From assembly GCA_028532915.1 (NCBI GenBank), contig JAQQAI010000089.1, positions 1 through 64,000 on the forward strand: a stretch of 64,000 nucleotides of DNA, written 5' to 3'. Position 1 is the first letter of the stretch, and the number at the start of each line of letters is the position of its first letter. Under the pieces are notes generated by a model. That model worked only from the letters and a program-made list of their open reading frames with translations, was not told the origin of the DNA and searched no databases. A program made the translations under genes and the position numbers. Shown here piece by piece: positions 45,760-53,988 of the stretch. The DNA is from Sphaerochaetaceae bacterium. GTDB lineage: Bacteria; Spirochaetota; Spirochaetia; Sphaerochaetales; Sphaerochaetaceae.

Positions 45760-48453
45760 ATGTCAAATGCAGAAACGAAATACGTATACTTCTTCGGTGA
45801 CGGAAAGGCCGAGGGGAATGCGAAAATGAAAGACTTACTCGGAGGTAAAGGGGCAAATCTTGCGGATATGACCTCGATAGGACTGCCGGTACCTCCGGGA
45901 TTTACCATAAGTACTGCGGCATGCGCTTTTTACAGTGAGAATGATGGAGAATATCCTGAACATTTGAGAGAAGAGGTCCTTGAACATCTTCACCATCTCG
46001 AAGAGGTGATGGGGGCAAAACTTGGAGATAAAGAGAATCCGCTGCTCGTATCGGTCAGGTCCGGCGCCGCCCAGTCGATGCCCGGCATGATGGACACCGT
46101 CCTTAATCTGGGAATGACACCCGAATCGGTCGTCGCACTGGCGAAGAAGACAAACAATGAAAGATTTGCATGGGACAGTTACAGACGATTCATGCAGATG
46201 TTCGGCGATGTAGTCATGGGTGTACCTCATCATGATTTCGAGCATGCCCTTGATTCTGTAAAGAAAGAAAGAGGAAGAAAGATCGATACCGATCTTGATG
46301 TGGAGGACCTCAAAGAGGTTATCTCCCGATACAGAGCTCTGTACCAGAAACATATCGGAGAAGATTTTCCTACAGATCCTATCGATCAGTTGTTCAAGGC
46401 GATCAACGCGGTGTTCGGTTCATGGAATAATGACAGAGCTATCAGGTACCGGCAGATGAATGACATCAGAGGCCTTCTTGGAACTGCCGTAAATGTTCAG
46501 TCCATGGTCTTCGGAAACATGGGAGCCACAAGCGGAACCGGTGTCGCCTTTACCCGTGACCCTTCCACCGGTGATAACCATTTCTACGGTGAGTACCTCA
46601 TGAATGCTCAGGGCGAAGATGTCGTAGCAGGTATAAGAACTCCGCAGACCATCGACACTCTCAGAGAAGTAAATGAAACAGTATACAACCAGCTTGTAGA
46701 GATCCGCTCCACATTGGAACAGCATTACAAGGATATGCAGGACCTCGAATTCACGATTCAGGAAGGCAAACTGTTCATGCTCCAGACCAGAAACGGTAAA
46801 AGAACCATCTTCAGCTGGCTCAAGAGTCAGGTCGATATGGTCGAAGAGGGTCTTATTACCAAGGATGTGGCAGTATCAAGAGTTCCATCTGGAGAATTCA
46901 ACAAGCTGTTTGCTCCCGTTCTCGATAACGAGGATATAAAAAACAGAAATCTGGATACTTTGACAAAGGGTCTCAATGCTTCTCCGGGAGGTGCCAGCGG
47001 TATCGTCTGTCTCTCTGCAGCGACAGCTGAACGGGTCGCAGCCGAAGGGAAGCCCGTCATTCTAACAAGAATCGAAACGAGTCCTGAAGATATCGGCGGA
47101 ATGGCCGTTGCGAAAGGTGTTCTCACCTCACGCGGAGGGATGACAAGCCATGCGGCTGTTGTAGCCCGCGGAATGGGTTGTCCCTGTGTCTCCGGTGCCG
47201 GGGATCTCGAGATAGATTACTCGGAAGGTACTGTGACTATCGGCGGCAAAGAGATCAAAGAAGGCGATTTCATTTCCATCGACGGTTTTACCGGTGCTGT
47301 GTACGGAGATAAGATTCAGGTCAAGCCTTCAGAGATCGTACAGGTGCTCAACGGCAATATGAAAGCTGAGGATTCACAGCTGTTCCAGAATTACAACAAA
47401 TTCATGGGATATGTCGATGAAATCAGAAAGATGAATGTCAGAACGAACGCCGATACCCCGTCGGATGTTCAGATGGCTGTCAAACTGGGTGCCGAAGGTA
47501 TCGGACTGTGCAGAACGGAGCATATGTTCTTCGGCGGTCAGAGGATCATCAGTGTCAGGAAAATGATCCTCGCCGATAACCTGATCGACCGTGAAAAAGC
47601 GCTTGCAGAGCTGCTTCCGATGCAAAGAGGTGATTTCGAGGAGATCTTTGAAGCACTCAACGGTCTTCCTGCAACTATCAGGCTTCTTGATCCGCCACTG
47701 CACGAATTCTTGCCCAACGACCATACATCACGTCATGAAATGGCATTGCAGCTGGGAATATCCGTTGAAGAGATCGCACACAAGACGACTCAGCTTCACG
47801 AGTTCAACCCGATGCTCGGATTCAGAGGATGCCGTCTGGCGATCATCTATCCCGAAATCCTTCATATGCAGGTGAGAGCCATCATTGAAGCTGCTTTGAA
47901 TGTGAAAGCCAAAGGAATCGAAGTTATCCCCGAGATCATGATCCCTCTCGTTGGTCATTACAGAGAGTTCGAATTCACGAAAAAGCATGCGATCGAGACA
48001 ATAGAAAAAGTCTTCGCCGAAAGAGGAGAGAGGATCACCTATAAGATCGGAACAATGATCGAGGTGCCCAGAGCCGCCCTTACGGCTGACGAAATCGCAA
48101 AATCGGCTGAATTCTTCAGTTTCGGAACCAACGACCTCACTCAGATGACGTGCGGATTCTCCAGAGATGATGCTGCAACCTTCCTCGGACCTTACGTTCA
48201 GGATACCGATAAGCAGTTCTATGAATACGATCCGTTTGCGACCATAGATTTTGACGGTGTAGGTAAACTGGTTAAGATGGCCAGCGAACTGGGCCGTTCT
48301 GTTAACCCCGATCTGAAACTCGGTATCTGCGGAGAACACGGAGGAGATCCGAAGACAGTGGCATTCTGCCAGAAGATCGGTCTCAACTACGTATCATGTT
48401 CTCCTTTCAGAGTCCCTGTCGCACGGCTGGCAGCAGCACAGGCTCTTATATAA
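45760..48453 (+). CDS. ppdK: Pyruvate, phosphate dikinase
   Basis: PPDK interconverts pyruvate, ATP and phosphate with PEP, AMP and PPi. The 897-residue protein has the N-terminal nucleotide-binding domain (LLGGKGANLADMTSIGLPVPPGFT), the phospho-histidine domain GGMTSHAAVVARGMGCPCVSG, and the PEP-binding barrel with LCRTEHMFF and FGTNDLTQMTCGFSRDD. Length is normal (about 880-900). In anaerobes it often works in glycolytic direction with PPi. It has its own promoter and stands alone. Confidence 0.98.
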   Translation: MSNAETKYVYFFGDGKAEGNAKMKDLLGGKGANLADMTSIGLPVPPGFTISTAACAFYSENDGEYPEHLREEVLEHLHHLEEVMGAKLGDKENPLLVSVRSGAAQSMPGMMDTVLNLGMTPESVVALAKKTNNERFAWDSYRRFMQMFGDVVMGVPHHDFEHALDSVKKERGRKIDTDLDVEDLKEVISRYRALYQKHIGEDFPTDPIDQLFKAINAVFGSWNNDRAIRYRQMNDIRGLLGTAVNVQSMVFGNMGATSGTGVAFTRDPSTGDNHFYGEYLMNAQGEDVVAGIRTPQTIDTLREVNETVYNQLVEIRSTLEQHYKDMQDLEFTIQEGKLFMLQTRNGKRTIFSWLKSQVDMVEEGLITKDVAVSRVPSGEFNKLFAPVLDNEDIKNRNLDTLTKGLNASPGGASGIVCLSAATAERVAAEGKPVILTRIETSPEDIGGMAVAKGVLTSRGGMTSHAAVVARGMGCPCVSGAGDLEIDYSEGTVTIGGKEIKEGDFISIDGFTGAVYGDKIQVKPSEIVQVLNGNMKAEDSQLFQNYNKFMGYVDEIRKMNVRTNADTPSDVQMAVKLGAEGIGLCRTEHMFFGGQRIISVRKMILADNLIDREKALAELLPMQRGDFEEIFEALNGLPATIRLLDPPLHEFLPNDHTSRHEMALQLGISVEEIAHKTTQLHEFNPMLGFRGCRLAIIYPEILHMQVRAIIEAALNVKAKGIEVIPEIMIPLVGHYREFEFTKKHAIETIEKVFAERGERITYKIGTMIEVPRAALTADEIAKSAEFFSFGTNDLTQMTCGFSRDDAATFLGPYVQDTDKQFYEYDPFATIDFDGVGKLVKMASELGRSVNPDLKLGICGEHGGDPKTVAFCQKIGLNYVSCSPFRVPVARLAAAQALI

Positions 48454-48492
48454 AATTAGATGACCGTGCTCTCCTTTATAGAGAGCGCGGCT

Positions 48493-49686
48493 TCAGATTA
48501 TCGTAATGGAAGGACCGCGAGCCTGGTTCCTTCCATTCATTTTCGCATCATACAGATAATTATCCACTTTCTGGAGAATCTCTCTGCGAGTGAACCCTTT
48601 TGTTATCGGACAAACTCCGATGCTCACTGTCACGCTCAGTGAATCCTCTTTAGACATCTCAACCCAATCGAATTGTCTTACCTCTTCTATGATCGATCGA
48701 ATGCGGTCTTTCAGGTCGTCAGTGTCTTCGCACCGGATCGTGAGCGCAAATTCATCGCCTCCCCAGCGTCCAACCTGTTCTCCTTTTTTTATATGTCTGG
48801 AAAGGATCACTCCTATCTGATAGAGGACAATATCGCCTGTTTCATGACCGAAAGAGTCGTTGATGTTTTTAAAATGATCAACGTCGACCATCAGGATGTA
48901 ATCGGAAGACTCCTTTGTGACTGAAGAGAGTGTCTTGTTGAAACGATCCTCCATAGAATACCTGTTATCAAGCTGTGTGACGAAGTCTTTTGATGCAAGT
49001 ATCCTAAGATCTTCTACAACCTTTTTCTTCTCCTTTGCATAGGTTAAAAAATCGAACTGCATTTTCTCGTTGAGTAGAAAGATGATCGATAAGTTGAGTC
49101 CAAGAAGGGCAAGCAGATACAGCAGATGTGTCAGCGGGAAGAAGAATGAGGTTGACAAGAGGAATGTATTTTTCGTTATCAGGATGCGGGTGAACATGAA
49201 AAGACGCATCATGAAGATAAAGATGATAACGACAACAAGGATCTGTGTCAGATTCAGTGTGTGATTGTACCAGTGAGGCTTTTTGACCGCATTCCTTAGT
49301 TCTTTCAGCAATATAACAAGTAATGCGATGACGGTAAGAGCGTGAACGAATCGAGCGTATGCGGATAGTTCATTCAAATAGATGAGTTGATTGATCACGC
49401 TGATTGCGAGGACAATCGCAATGGTCGGTGTTGATTTCACTTTTTTACCTATGAACGTACAGAGCCCCATATAGAAAAAGTAGTATGCGACGATATAGAA
49501 GGGGGGACTGAAAGAGAAGCAAAGAAAGGCTGCCAGATGACCGAGCGATTGAAGATACAGACTGATTGTCCAGAATCTCAGGCTGGGAAGCCTTTTTCTG
49601 TTATTGAGATATAAGACGGTCATGAAGATCGCTATTACGAACTGATTTATGAAACCGAGGTAGAAGTTCGCGTAATCTGTATACAT
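48493..49686 (-). CDS. Membrane diguanylate cyclase (GGDEF)
   Basis: The 397-residue protein begins with six or seven transmembrane helices (about 1-215) without a recognised sensor family, then a GGDEF domain from about 230 with MVDVDHFKNINDSFGHETGD and an intact GRWGGDEFAL active loop, so it should make c-di-GMP. The product-inhibition I-site is absent: the RxxD position five residues before GGDEF reads KKGE. The ATG at 49686 is chosen because GAGGTG lies upstream; the frame extends to 49716. Its targets are not in the window. Confidence 0.9.
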   Translation of the reverse strand: MYTDYANFYLGFINQFVIAIFMTVLYLNNRKRLPSLRFWTISLYLQSLGHLAAFLCFSFSPPFYIVAYYFFYMGLCTFIGKKVKSTPTIAIVLAISVINQLIYLNELSAYARFVHALTVIALLVILLKELRNAVKKPHWYNHTLNLTQILVVVIIFIFMMRLFMFTRILITKNTFLLSTSFFFPLTHLLYLLALLGLNLSIIFLLNEKMQFDFLTYAKEKKKVVEDLRILASKDFVTQLDNRYSMEDRFNKTLSSVTKESSDYILMVDVDHFKNINDSFGHETGDIVLYQIGVILSRHIKKGEQVGRWGGDEFALTIRCEDTDDLKDRIRSIIEEVRQFDWVEMSKEDSLSVTVSIGVCPITKGFTRREILQKVDNYLYDAKMNGRNQARGPSITII

Positions 49687-49824
49687 AGTATTGACACCTC
49701 TGAGAGTTAATCCCACCCGGTAGTGTAGTTGTTTTTCGATAAAGATTATAGATTAATAGTGTAGAATGAAGAAAAAAAAGAAGGACATTATTGTCTAAAC
49801 CTACCTGATTTCCTGTTCTGGAAG

Positions 49825-49896
49825 AGCCAAAAGTGGGAGTTGAACCCACGACCTACGCATTACGAGTGCGTTGCTCTACCTCTGAGCTATTTTGGC
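49825..49896 (-). tRNA. tRNA-Thr (CGT)
   Basis: On the minus strand the 72-base cloverleaf has acceptor GCCAAAA/TTTTGGC with discriminator T, D arm GCTCAGAGGTAGAGC, anticodon stem ACGCA/TGCGT with loop CTCGTAA (anticodon CGT), and T arm GTGGG TTCAACT CCCAC. CCA is not encoded. TTGCAT and TAACTT 17 bases apart lie just upstream on the minus strand. Confidence 0.96.
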
Positions 49897-49976
49897 TAAT
49901 ATGATACGGCGTTTAAGTTATACGTTTTTCGCCGAAAATGCAAGAGGGGAAAGGAAAAATGGTTCCGGTTCGGGTA

Positions 49977-50005
49977 TTGACGAATCAGAACATTCTTTTT
50001 ATGTT
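49977..50005 (+). promoter_or_regulatory. Promoter before the small gene and tsaD
   Basis: TTGACG (49977-49982), 17 bases, TATGTT (50000-50005). The predicted start near 50012 is 15 bases before ATG 50027. Confidence 0.55.
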
Positions 50006-50026
50006 AAGTCAACGGGGTATCCCCCT

Positions 50027-50254
50027 ATGGAGTGTATTCTGAATAAAAAACCAACACGGCATATGCCGCATAAAGCAGTTCCCGAAGAAAGGGTGATTGC
50101 GATAAAGGTGAAAACCAAAAAAAGTGCCCGCAGCGGTCTGTCATGGACCCCTGAGGTCGCGGAATTCTACATGGATATGTATCCGGAACTCATTGAGAGT
50201 GGATTTCCTTTTCATGAGCAGATGAAAGAATTGAGTCTCGAGGATCTTCTATGA
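50027..50254 (+). CDS. Hypothetical 75-residue protein upstream of tsaD
   Basis: The family is not recognised. The frame is open back into the tRNA-Thr gene, but the promoter at 49977-50005 makes ATG 50027 the first plausible start; ATG 50060 is another. The product is basic at the N-terminus (KKPTRHMPHK, IKVKTKKSARSG) and acidic and helical at the C-terminus (TPEVAEFYMDMYPELIE). Its stop overlaps tsaD by ATGA, so it is probably translated to couple tsaD. Confidence 0.55.
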   Translation: MECILNKKPTRHMPHKAVPEERVIAIKVKTKKSARSGLSWTPEVAEFYMDMYPELIESGFPFHEQMKELSLEDLL

Positions 50255-51264
50255 TTGTACTTGGAATAGAGACATCATGTGATGAATGTTCGGTAGCCGT
50301 CGTCAGAGACGGATTTGACATTCTAAGCAATGAGATAGCGACACAGATAAAACAGCATACTCCCTATCAGGGGGTCGTTCCCGAGCTCGCATCCAGACTG
50401 CATACCGAATGGATTTCCAGTGTGGTGAGCAATGCGGTCGAGAAAGCCGGAATTTCTTTTGATGATATCGATGCGGTGAGCGTGACGAACCGTCCGGGGC
50501 TCCTGGGAGCTCTCCTTGTCGGTGTGAATTTCGCAAAAGGATTTGCTTCGGCTCTGAATGTCCCTCTCATCGGGATAGACCATATTCGGGCACATCTGTA
50601 TGCCTCTCAGATTGAAAAGCCGATGGAATATCCCTATCTGGGCGTTCTGGTCTCCGGAGGTCATACTGTCATCTGTAAAGTGAACGGTTTCGACGACCTA
50701 GAGGTATTGGGGACTACTATCGACGATGCGATTGGAGAAGCTTTTGACAAAGTCTCGAAACACTACGGATTCGGGTATCCCGGAGGGGTGGCGATAGACA
50801 GACTGGCGCAGAAGGGTAATCCGAACGCATTTCTGTTTCCCGGTCCATCTCTTCATAAAGGGGAACATCCCTACGATGTTTCCTACTCGGGGTTGAAGAC
50901 GGCTGTGATAAATCAGCTTGATCAGTTCTGGGACAAGAAAAGCGAGAAGAGCCCCGAGAATATCGCCGCATCCTTCCAGCGGACAGCCGTACATATCCTG
51001 ATGAAAAGAATACGGAAGGCATTGGAAGATACTCAACTAAATCGTCTTGCCGCCGGAGGCGGGGTTGCCGCCAACAGCCTTCTGAGAGAGCAGTTGAGCT
51101 CGCTTGAAGGCGTGGATGTAGCCTTTCCTTCGATGAAACTCTGTACGGACAACGGTGCAATGATCGCCGGCCTGGCATATAGATACCTTAAAGAGGGAGT
51201 CAGCAGTGATTTTCATCTTACTGCATCGGCAAGAGTTAACGCTTTCAAGCATTCTTATCCCTAA
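50251..51264 (+). CDS. tsaD: tRNA threonylcarbamoyladenosine synthase TsaD
   Basis: TsaD transfers the threonylcarbamoyl group to A37 of ANN-decoding tRNAs with TsaB and TsaE. The 337-residue ASKHA-fold protein has the N-terminal LGIETSCDECSVAVV, the metal-binding HxxxH in DHIRAHLYA, the VSGGHT loop, YPGGVAID, and the C-terminal CTDNGAMIAGLA. Length is normal. It lies between tRNA-Thr and a tRNA pair. Confidence 0.97.
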   Translation: MIVLGIETSCDECSVAVVRDGFDILSNEIATQIKQHTPYQGVVPELASRLHTEWISSVVSNAVEKAGISFDDIDAVSVTNRPGLLGALLVGVNFAKGFASALNVPLIGIDHIRAHLYASQIEKPMEYPYLGVLVSGGHTVICKVNGFDDLEVLGTTIDDAIGEAFDKVSKHYGFGYPGGVAIDRLAQKGNPNAFLFPGPSLHKGEHPYDVSYSGLKTAVINQLDQFWDKKSEKSPENIAASFQRTAVHILMKRIRKALEDTQLNRLAAGGGVAANSLLREQLSSLEGVDVAFPSMKLCTDNGAMIAGLAYRYLKEGVSSDFHLTASARVNAFKHSYP

Positions 51265-51270
51265 ATCGCC

Positions 51271-51299
51271 TTGACAAAATATGTCATTTTGAGTACATT
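51271..51299 (+). promoter_or_regulatory. Promoter of the tRNA-Gln/tRNA-Glu pair
   Basis: TTGACA (51271-51276), 17 bases, TACATT (51294-51299); tRNA-Gln begins 25 bases after the -10 box. Confidence 0.75.
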
Positions 51300-51323
51300 C
51301 AAGCAGGTTTAGTGATAACGATT

Positions 51324-51394
51324 TGGGATGTAGTGTAATGGTAACACAGCAGATTCTGGTTCTGCATTTAGGGGTTCGAATCCCTTCATCCCAG
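51324..51394 (+). tRNA. tRNA-Gln (CTG)
   Basis: 71-base cloverleaf: acceptor TGGGATG/CATCCCA, discriminator G, anticodon stem GCAGA/TCTGC with loop TTCTGGT (anticodon CTG), T arm AGGGG TTCGAAT CCCTT. No encoded CCA. Weak U-A closing pair is normal for tRNA-Gln. Confidence 0.96.
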
Positions 51395-51405
51395 TTTTTT
51401 ACATT

Positions 51406-51477
51406 GGTCCCTTCGTCTATCGGTTAGGACGGAAGATTCTCAGTCTTCAAAGAGGGGTTCGATTCCCCTAGGGACTA
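51406..51477 (+). tRNA. tRNA-Glu (CTC)
   Basis: 72-base cloverleaf 11 bases after tRNA-Gln: acceptor GGTCCCT/AGGGACT, discriminator A, anticodon stem GAAGA/TCTTC with loop TTCTCAG (anticodon CTC), T arm GGGG TTCGATT CCCC. Co-transcribed with tRNA-Gln. Confidence 0.96.
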
Positions 51478-51484
51478 TTTAGAT

Positions 51485-51513
51485 TGCCAGCTCACTTTCG
51501 AGCTGGCATTTTT
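51485..51513 (+). terminator. Terminator after tRNA-Glu
   Basis: TGCCAGCTC (51485-51493) pairs perfectly with GAGCTGGCA (51500-51508), followed by five T. Confidence 0.92.
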
Positions 51514-51559
51514 CTGTGATTAGTGGACTTAAGACCGTCCACCAAAAGGAATATTGACG

Positions 51560-53197
51560 ATGATAACAGCATCAAACATTTCACTTTCATTCGGCACTCA
51601 GGTATTGTTCAAAGAGGTAAATATAAAATTTACACCGGGCAACTGCTATGGAGTGATAGGAGCGAATGGAGCCGGCAAGTCCACTTTTCTGAAGATCCTT
51701 TCGGGGGAGGTCGAGCAGGATACCGGTGAGGTCATCATCACTCCTGGGGAACGTCTCACAGTCCTGAAGCAGGATCACTTCGCATACAATGATTTTACTG
51801 TTCTTGAGACGGTGATCATGGGGTATGAACGATTGTATTCCATCATGAGCGAAAGAGACGCCCTTTACAGTAAAGAGGATTTTTCCGAAGAAGACGGGAT
51901 CAAGGCTGCCGAGCTTGAAGGTGAGTTCGCCGAACTCGGAGGCTGGGAGGCGGAGGCGGAAGCCGGTGTAATGCTGAGCGGTCTCGGTATCAGTGAGGAG
52001 ATGCTTTCAAGAAAGATGAGCGATATCGATGATACTCTTAAGGTAAGAATCCTTCTTGCGCAGGCTCTTTTCGGCAATCCCGATATCCTTCTGCTCGACG
52101 AACCGACCAACCACCTCGATCTCGAATCGATACACTGGCTGGAGAACTTCCTCGAGAATTTCAACAATACCGTTATCGTAGTGTCTCACGACAGACACTT
52201 TCTGAATTCAGTGTGTACTCATATCGCCGATATCGACTTCGGCAAGATCCAGCTGTATGTAGGTAACTACGATTTCTGGTATCTTTCAAGCCAGCTTGCA
52301 GCCAAACAGATGAAGGATGATAAAAAACGGAGAGAAGACAAGATCTCCGAACTGAAGGAATTCATTCAGCGGTTCAGCAGCAACCTGTCAAAGGCTAAAC
52401 AGGCGACGAGCCGCAAGAAACTCATAGAGAAACTCACCATCGATGACATCAGACCTTCTTCGCGGCGATTCCCTTATGTCGCATTCAAACCAGAGCGTGA
52501 ACCGGGAAAGAATATTCTCGAAGTGAAAGGTCTTTCAAAGACGGTGGACGGCGTGAAAGTTCTTCAGGATTTCAACCTTGTGGTCAACAACGGTGACAAG
52601 ATAGCTTTCGTGGGACCTCAACACTATGCAAAGACATTATTCTTCGAGATCATCAGCGGGCGGATAGAGGCCGATGAGGGGGAATACACCTGGGGTGTCA
52701 CCACCAAGAACAGCTATTTCCCAAAAGATAATCATGAATATTTTACCGATCATATATCTATCACCGACTGGCTCAGGCAATATTCGGTGGAAAAGGATGA
52801 TACCTTCGTCCGTTCATTTCTCGGAAGAATGCTCTTTTCCGGTGATGAGGCGATGAAGGACTGTACGGTTCTCAGCGGAGGAGAGAAAGTACGCTGTATG
52901 CTCAGCAGAATCATGCTTGAAGCCGGTAATGTTCTTGTCCTCGACGAACCTACCAGCCATCTCGACCTTGAAGCTATTACGTCGCTTAACAACGGTCTGA
53001 TTGATTTTTCCGGAGTATTGTTGTTTAATTCTCATGACCACCAGTTCGTCGATACGATTGCAAACAGGATCATCGAATTCGCTCCGGACGGAAATGTGAT
53101 CGACAGGATGATGGGACTCGAAGAGTATCTTGCAAACGAAGAGGTGAGGGCTCTCAGAGACAGTTATTATAAGGGTCATAGCGGGGTGATGATTTAG
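51560..53197 (+). CDS. ABC-F family ATPase (YbiT-like), one ATP site degenerate
   Basis: ABC-F proteins act on the ribosome rather than in membranes. The 545-residue protein resembles YbiT from end to end. NBD1 has Walker A GANGAGKST and Walker B LLLDEPTNHLD, but its signature reads SDIDDTLK. NBD2 has signature LSGGEK and Walker B LVLDEPTSHLD, but its Walker A position reads GPQHYAKTL with no GKS/T. Since each ATP site pairs the Walker A of one domain with the signature of the other, one site looks intact and one dead. AAAGGA nine bases upstream favours ATG 51560 over TTG 51554. Confidence 0.92.
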   Translation: MITASNISLSFGTQVLFKEVNIKFTPGNCYGVIGANGAGKSTFLKILSGEVEQDTGEVIITPGERLTVLKQDHFAYNDFTVLETVIMGYERLYSIMSERDALYSKEDFSEEDGIKAAELEGEFAELGGWEAEAEAGVMLSGLGISEEMLSRKMSDIDDTLKVRILLAQALFGNPDILLLDEPTNHLDLESIHWLENFLENFNNTVIVVSHDRHFLNSVCTHIADIDFGKIQLYVGNYDFWYLSSQLAAKQMKDDKKRREDKISELKEFIQRFSSNLSKAKQATSRKKLIEKLTIDDIRPSSRRFPYVAFKPEREPGKNILEVKGLSKTVDGVKVLQDFNLVVNNGDKIAFVGPQHYAKTLFFEIISGRIEADEGEYTWGVTTKNSYFPKDNHEYFTDHISITDWLRQYSVEKDDTFVRSFLGRMLFSGDEAMKDCTVLSGGEKVRCMLSRIMLEAGNVLVLDEPTSHLDLEAITSLNNGLIDFSGVLLFNSHDHQFVDTIANRIIEFAPDGNVIDRMMGLEEYLANEEVRALRDSYYKGHSGVMI

Positions 53198-53211
53198 AGG
53201 AGAGTAGGGTA

Positions 53212-53988
53212 ATGCTTTTGGTTGTTGACATTGGAAATACGAATGTTGTGATGGCGCTGCACGATACAGTCTCATGGGTCGCGGTGTGGCGGATCCACAG
53301 TGACCAGAAGAAAACCAGTGATGAATATTTCGTCATTATTGACTCCATGCTCAGACAGACGGGGGTGGATCCCCATTCCATCGATCAGTCGATCATCTCC
53401 TCGGTTGTTCCGAATCTTACCAGATCATTTGAAAAGGTCGTCAAAGCGGTAAGTGAGACCCATCCTGTCATGGTGAACCACGACTGCTGTGTAGGACTGG
53501 TAAGAGAGAGCATACCTTCCGAACTGGGATATGATCTTCTTTCAAACGCAGTCGCAGCCCATTACCGCTATCCCGATGATACTGTTATGGTTATCGATTT
53601 CGGCACGGCACTTACCTTCACTACGGTAGATGATAAAGGCAACATTCTCGGCGTATCGATTGCTCCCGGCCTTATCACCGCAGTAAACTCTCTTTTCAAC
53701 AATACGGCACAGATTCCTCAGGTACAGCTGAAAATACCGAAGTCAACGCTGGGGACCAACAGTGATGAATCGATACGCAGCGGAATAATGTTCGGGTTTT
53801 CGGGTCTGGTGAATTCCATGATCAGAAGGACCTCGGACGAGCTTCATCGTACGTTGAAGGTGATCATCACAGGAGGACTTTCACAAACGATAGCTCCTCT
53901 GATAGACCATGTAGATGATATCGAACCCCTCCACACATTGGAAGGGCTGAGAATCATAAACGAGGGACTTACTCGAAATCCTTCGTGA
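53212..53988 (+). CDS. coaX: Type III pantothenate kinase
   Basis: CoaX phosphorylates pantothenate, the first step of CoA synthesis. The 258-residue ASKHA-fold protein has the phosphate loop VVDIGNTNVVMAL, the DFGTALTFTTVD motif, the TAVNSLFNNTAQIPQ segment and the adenosine motif IITGGLS. AGGAGAG precedes the ATG, 14 bases after the ABC-F stop. The last 20 bases overlap the convergent aminopeptidase gene. Confidence 0.95.
   Translation: MLLVVDIGNTNVVMALHDTVSWVAVWRIHSDQKKTSDEYFVIIDSMLRQTGVDPHSIDQSIISSVVPNLTRSFEKVVKAVSETHPVMVNHDCCVGLVRESIPSELGYDLLSNAVAAHYRYPDDTVMVIDFGTALTFTTVDDKGNILGVSIAPGLITAVNSLFNNTAQIPQVQLKIPKSTLGTNSDESIRSGIMFGFSGLVNSMIRRTSDELHRTLKVIITGGLSQTIAPLIDHVDDIEPLHTLEGLRIINEGLTRNPS

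Noticed and set aside
48460-48490. GCTCTC/GAGAGC hairpin between ppdK and the GGDEF gene as a terminator
   Set aside because: The pairing is short and no T tract follows on either strand.
49892-50026. N-terminal extension of the small gene before tsaD
   Set aside because: The upstream part of the frame begins inside the tRNA-Thr gene and precedes the predicted promoter, so it is unlikely to be translated.
51554-51559. TTG start two codons before the ABC-F ATG
   Set aside because: The ribosome site would be only three bases away; ATG 51560 has a workable spacing of nine.
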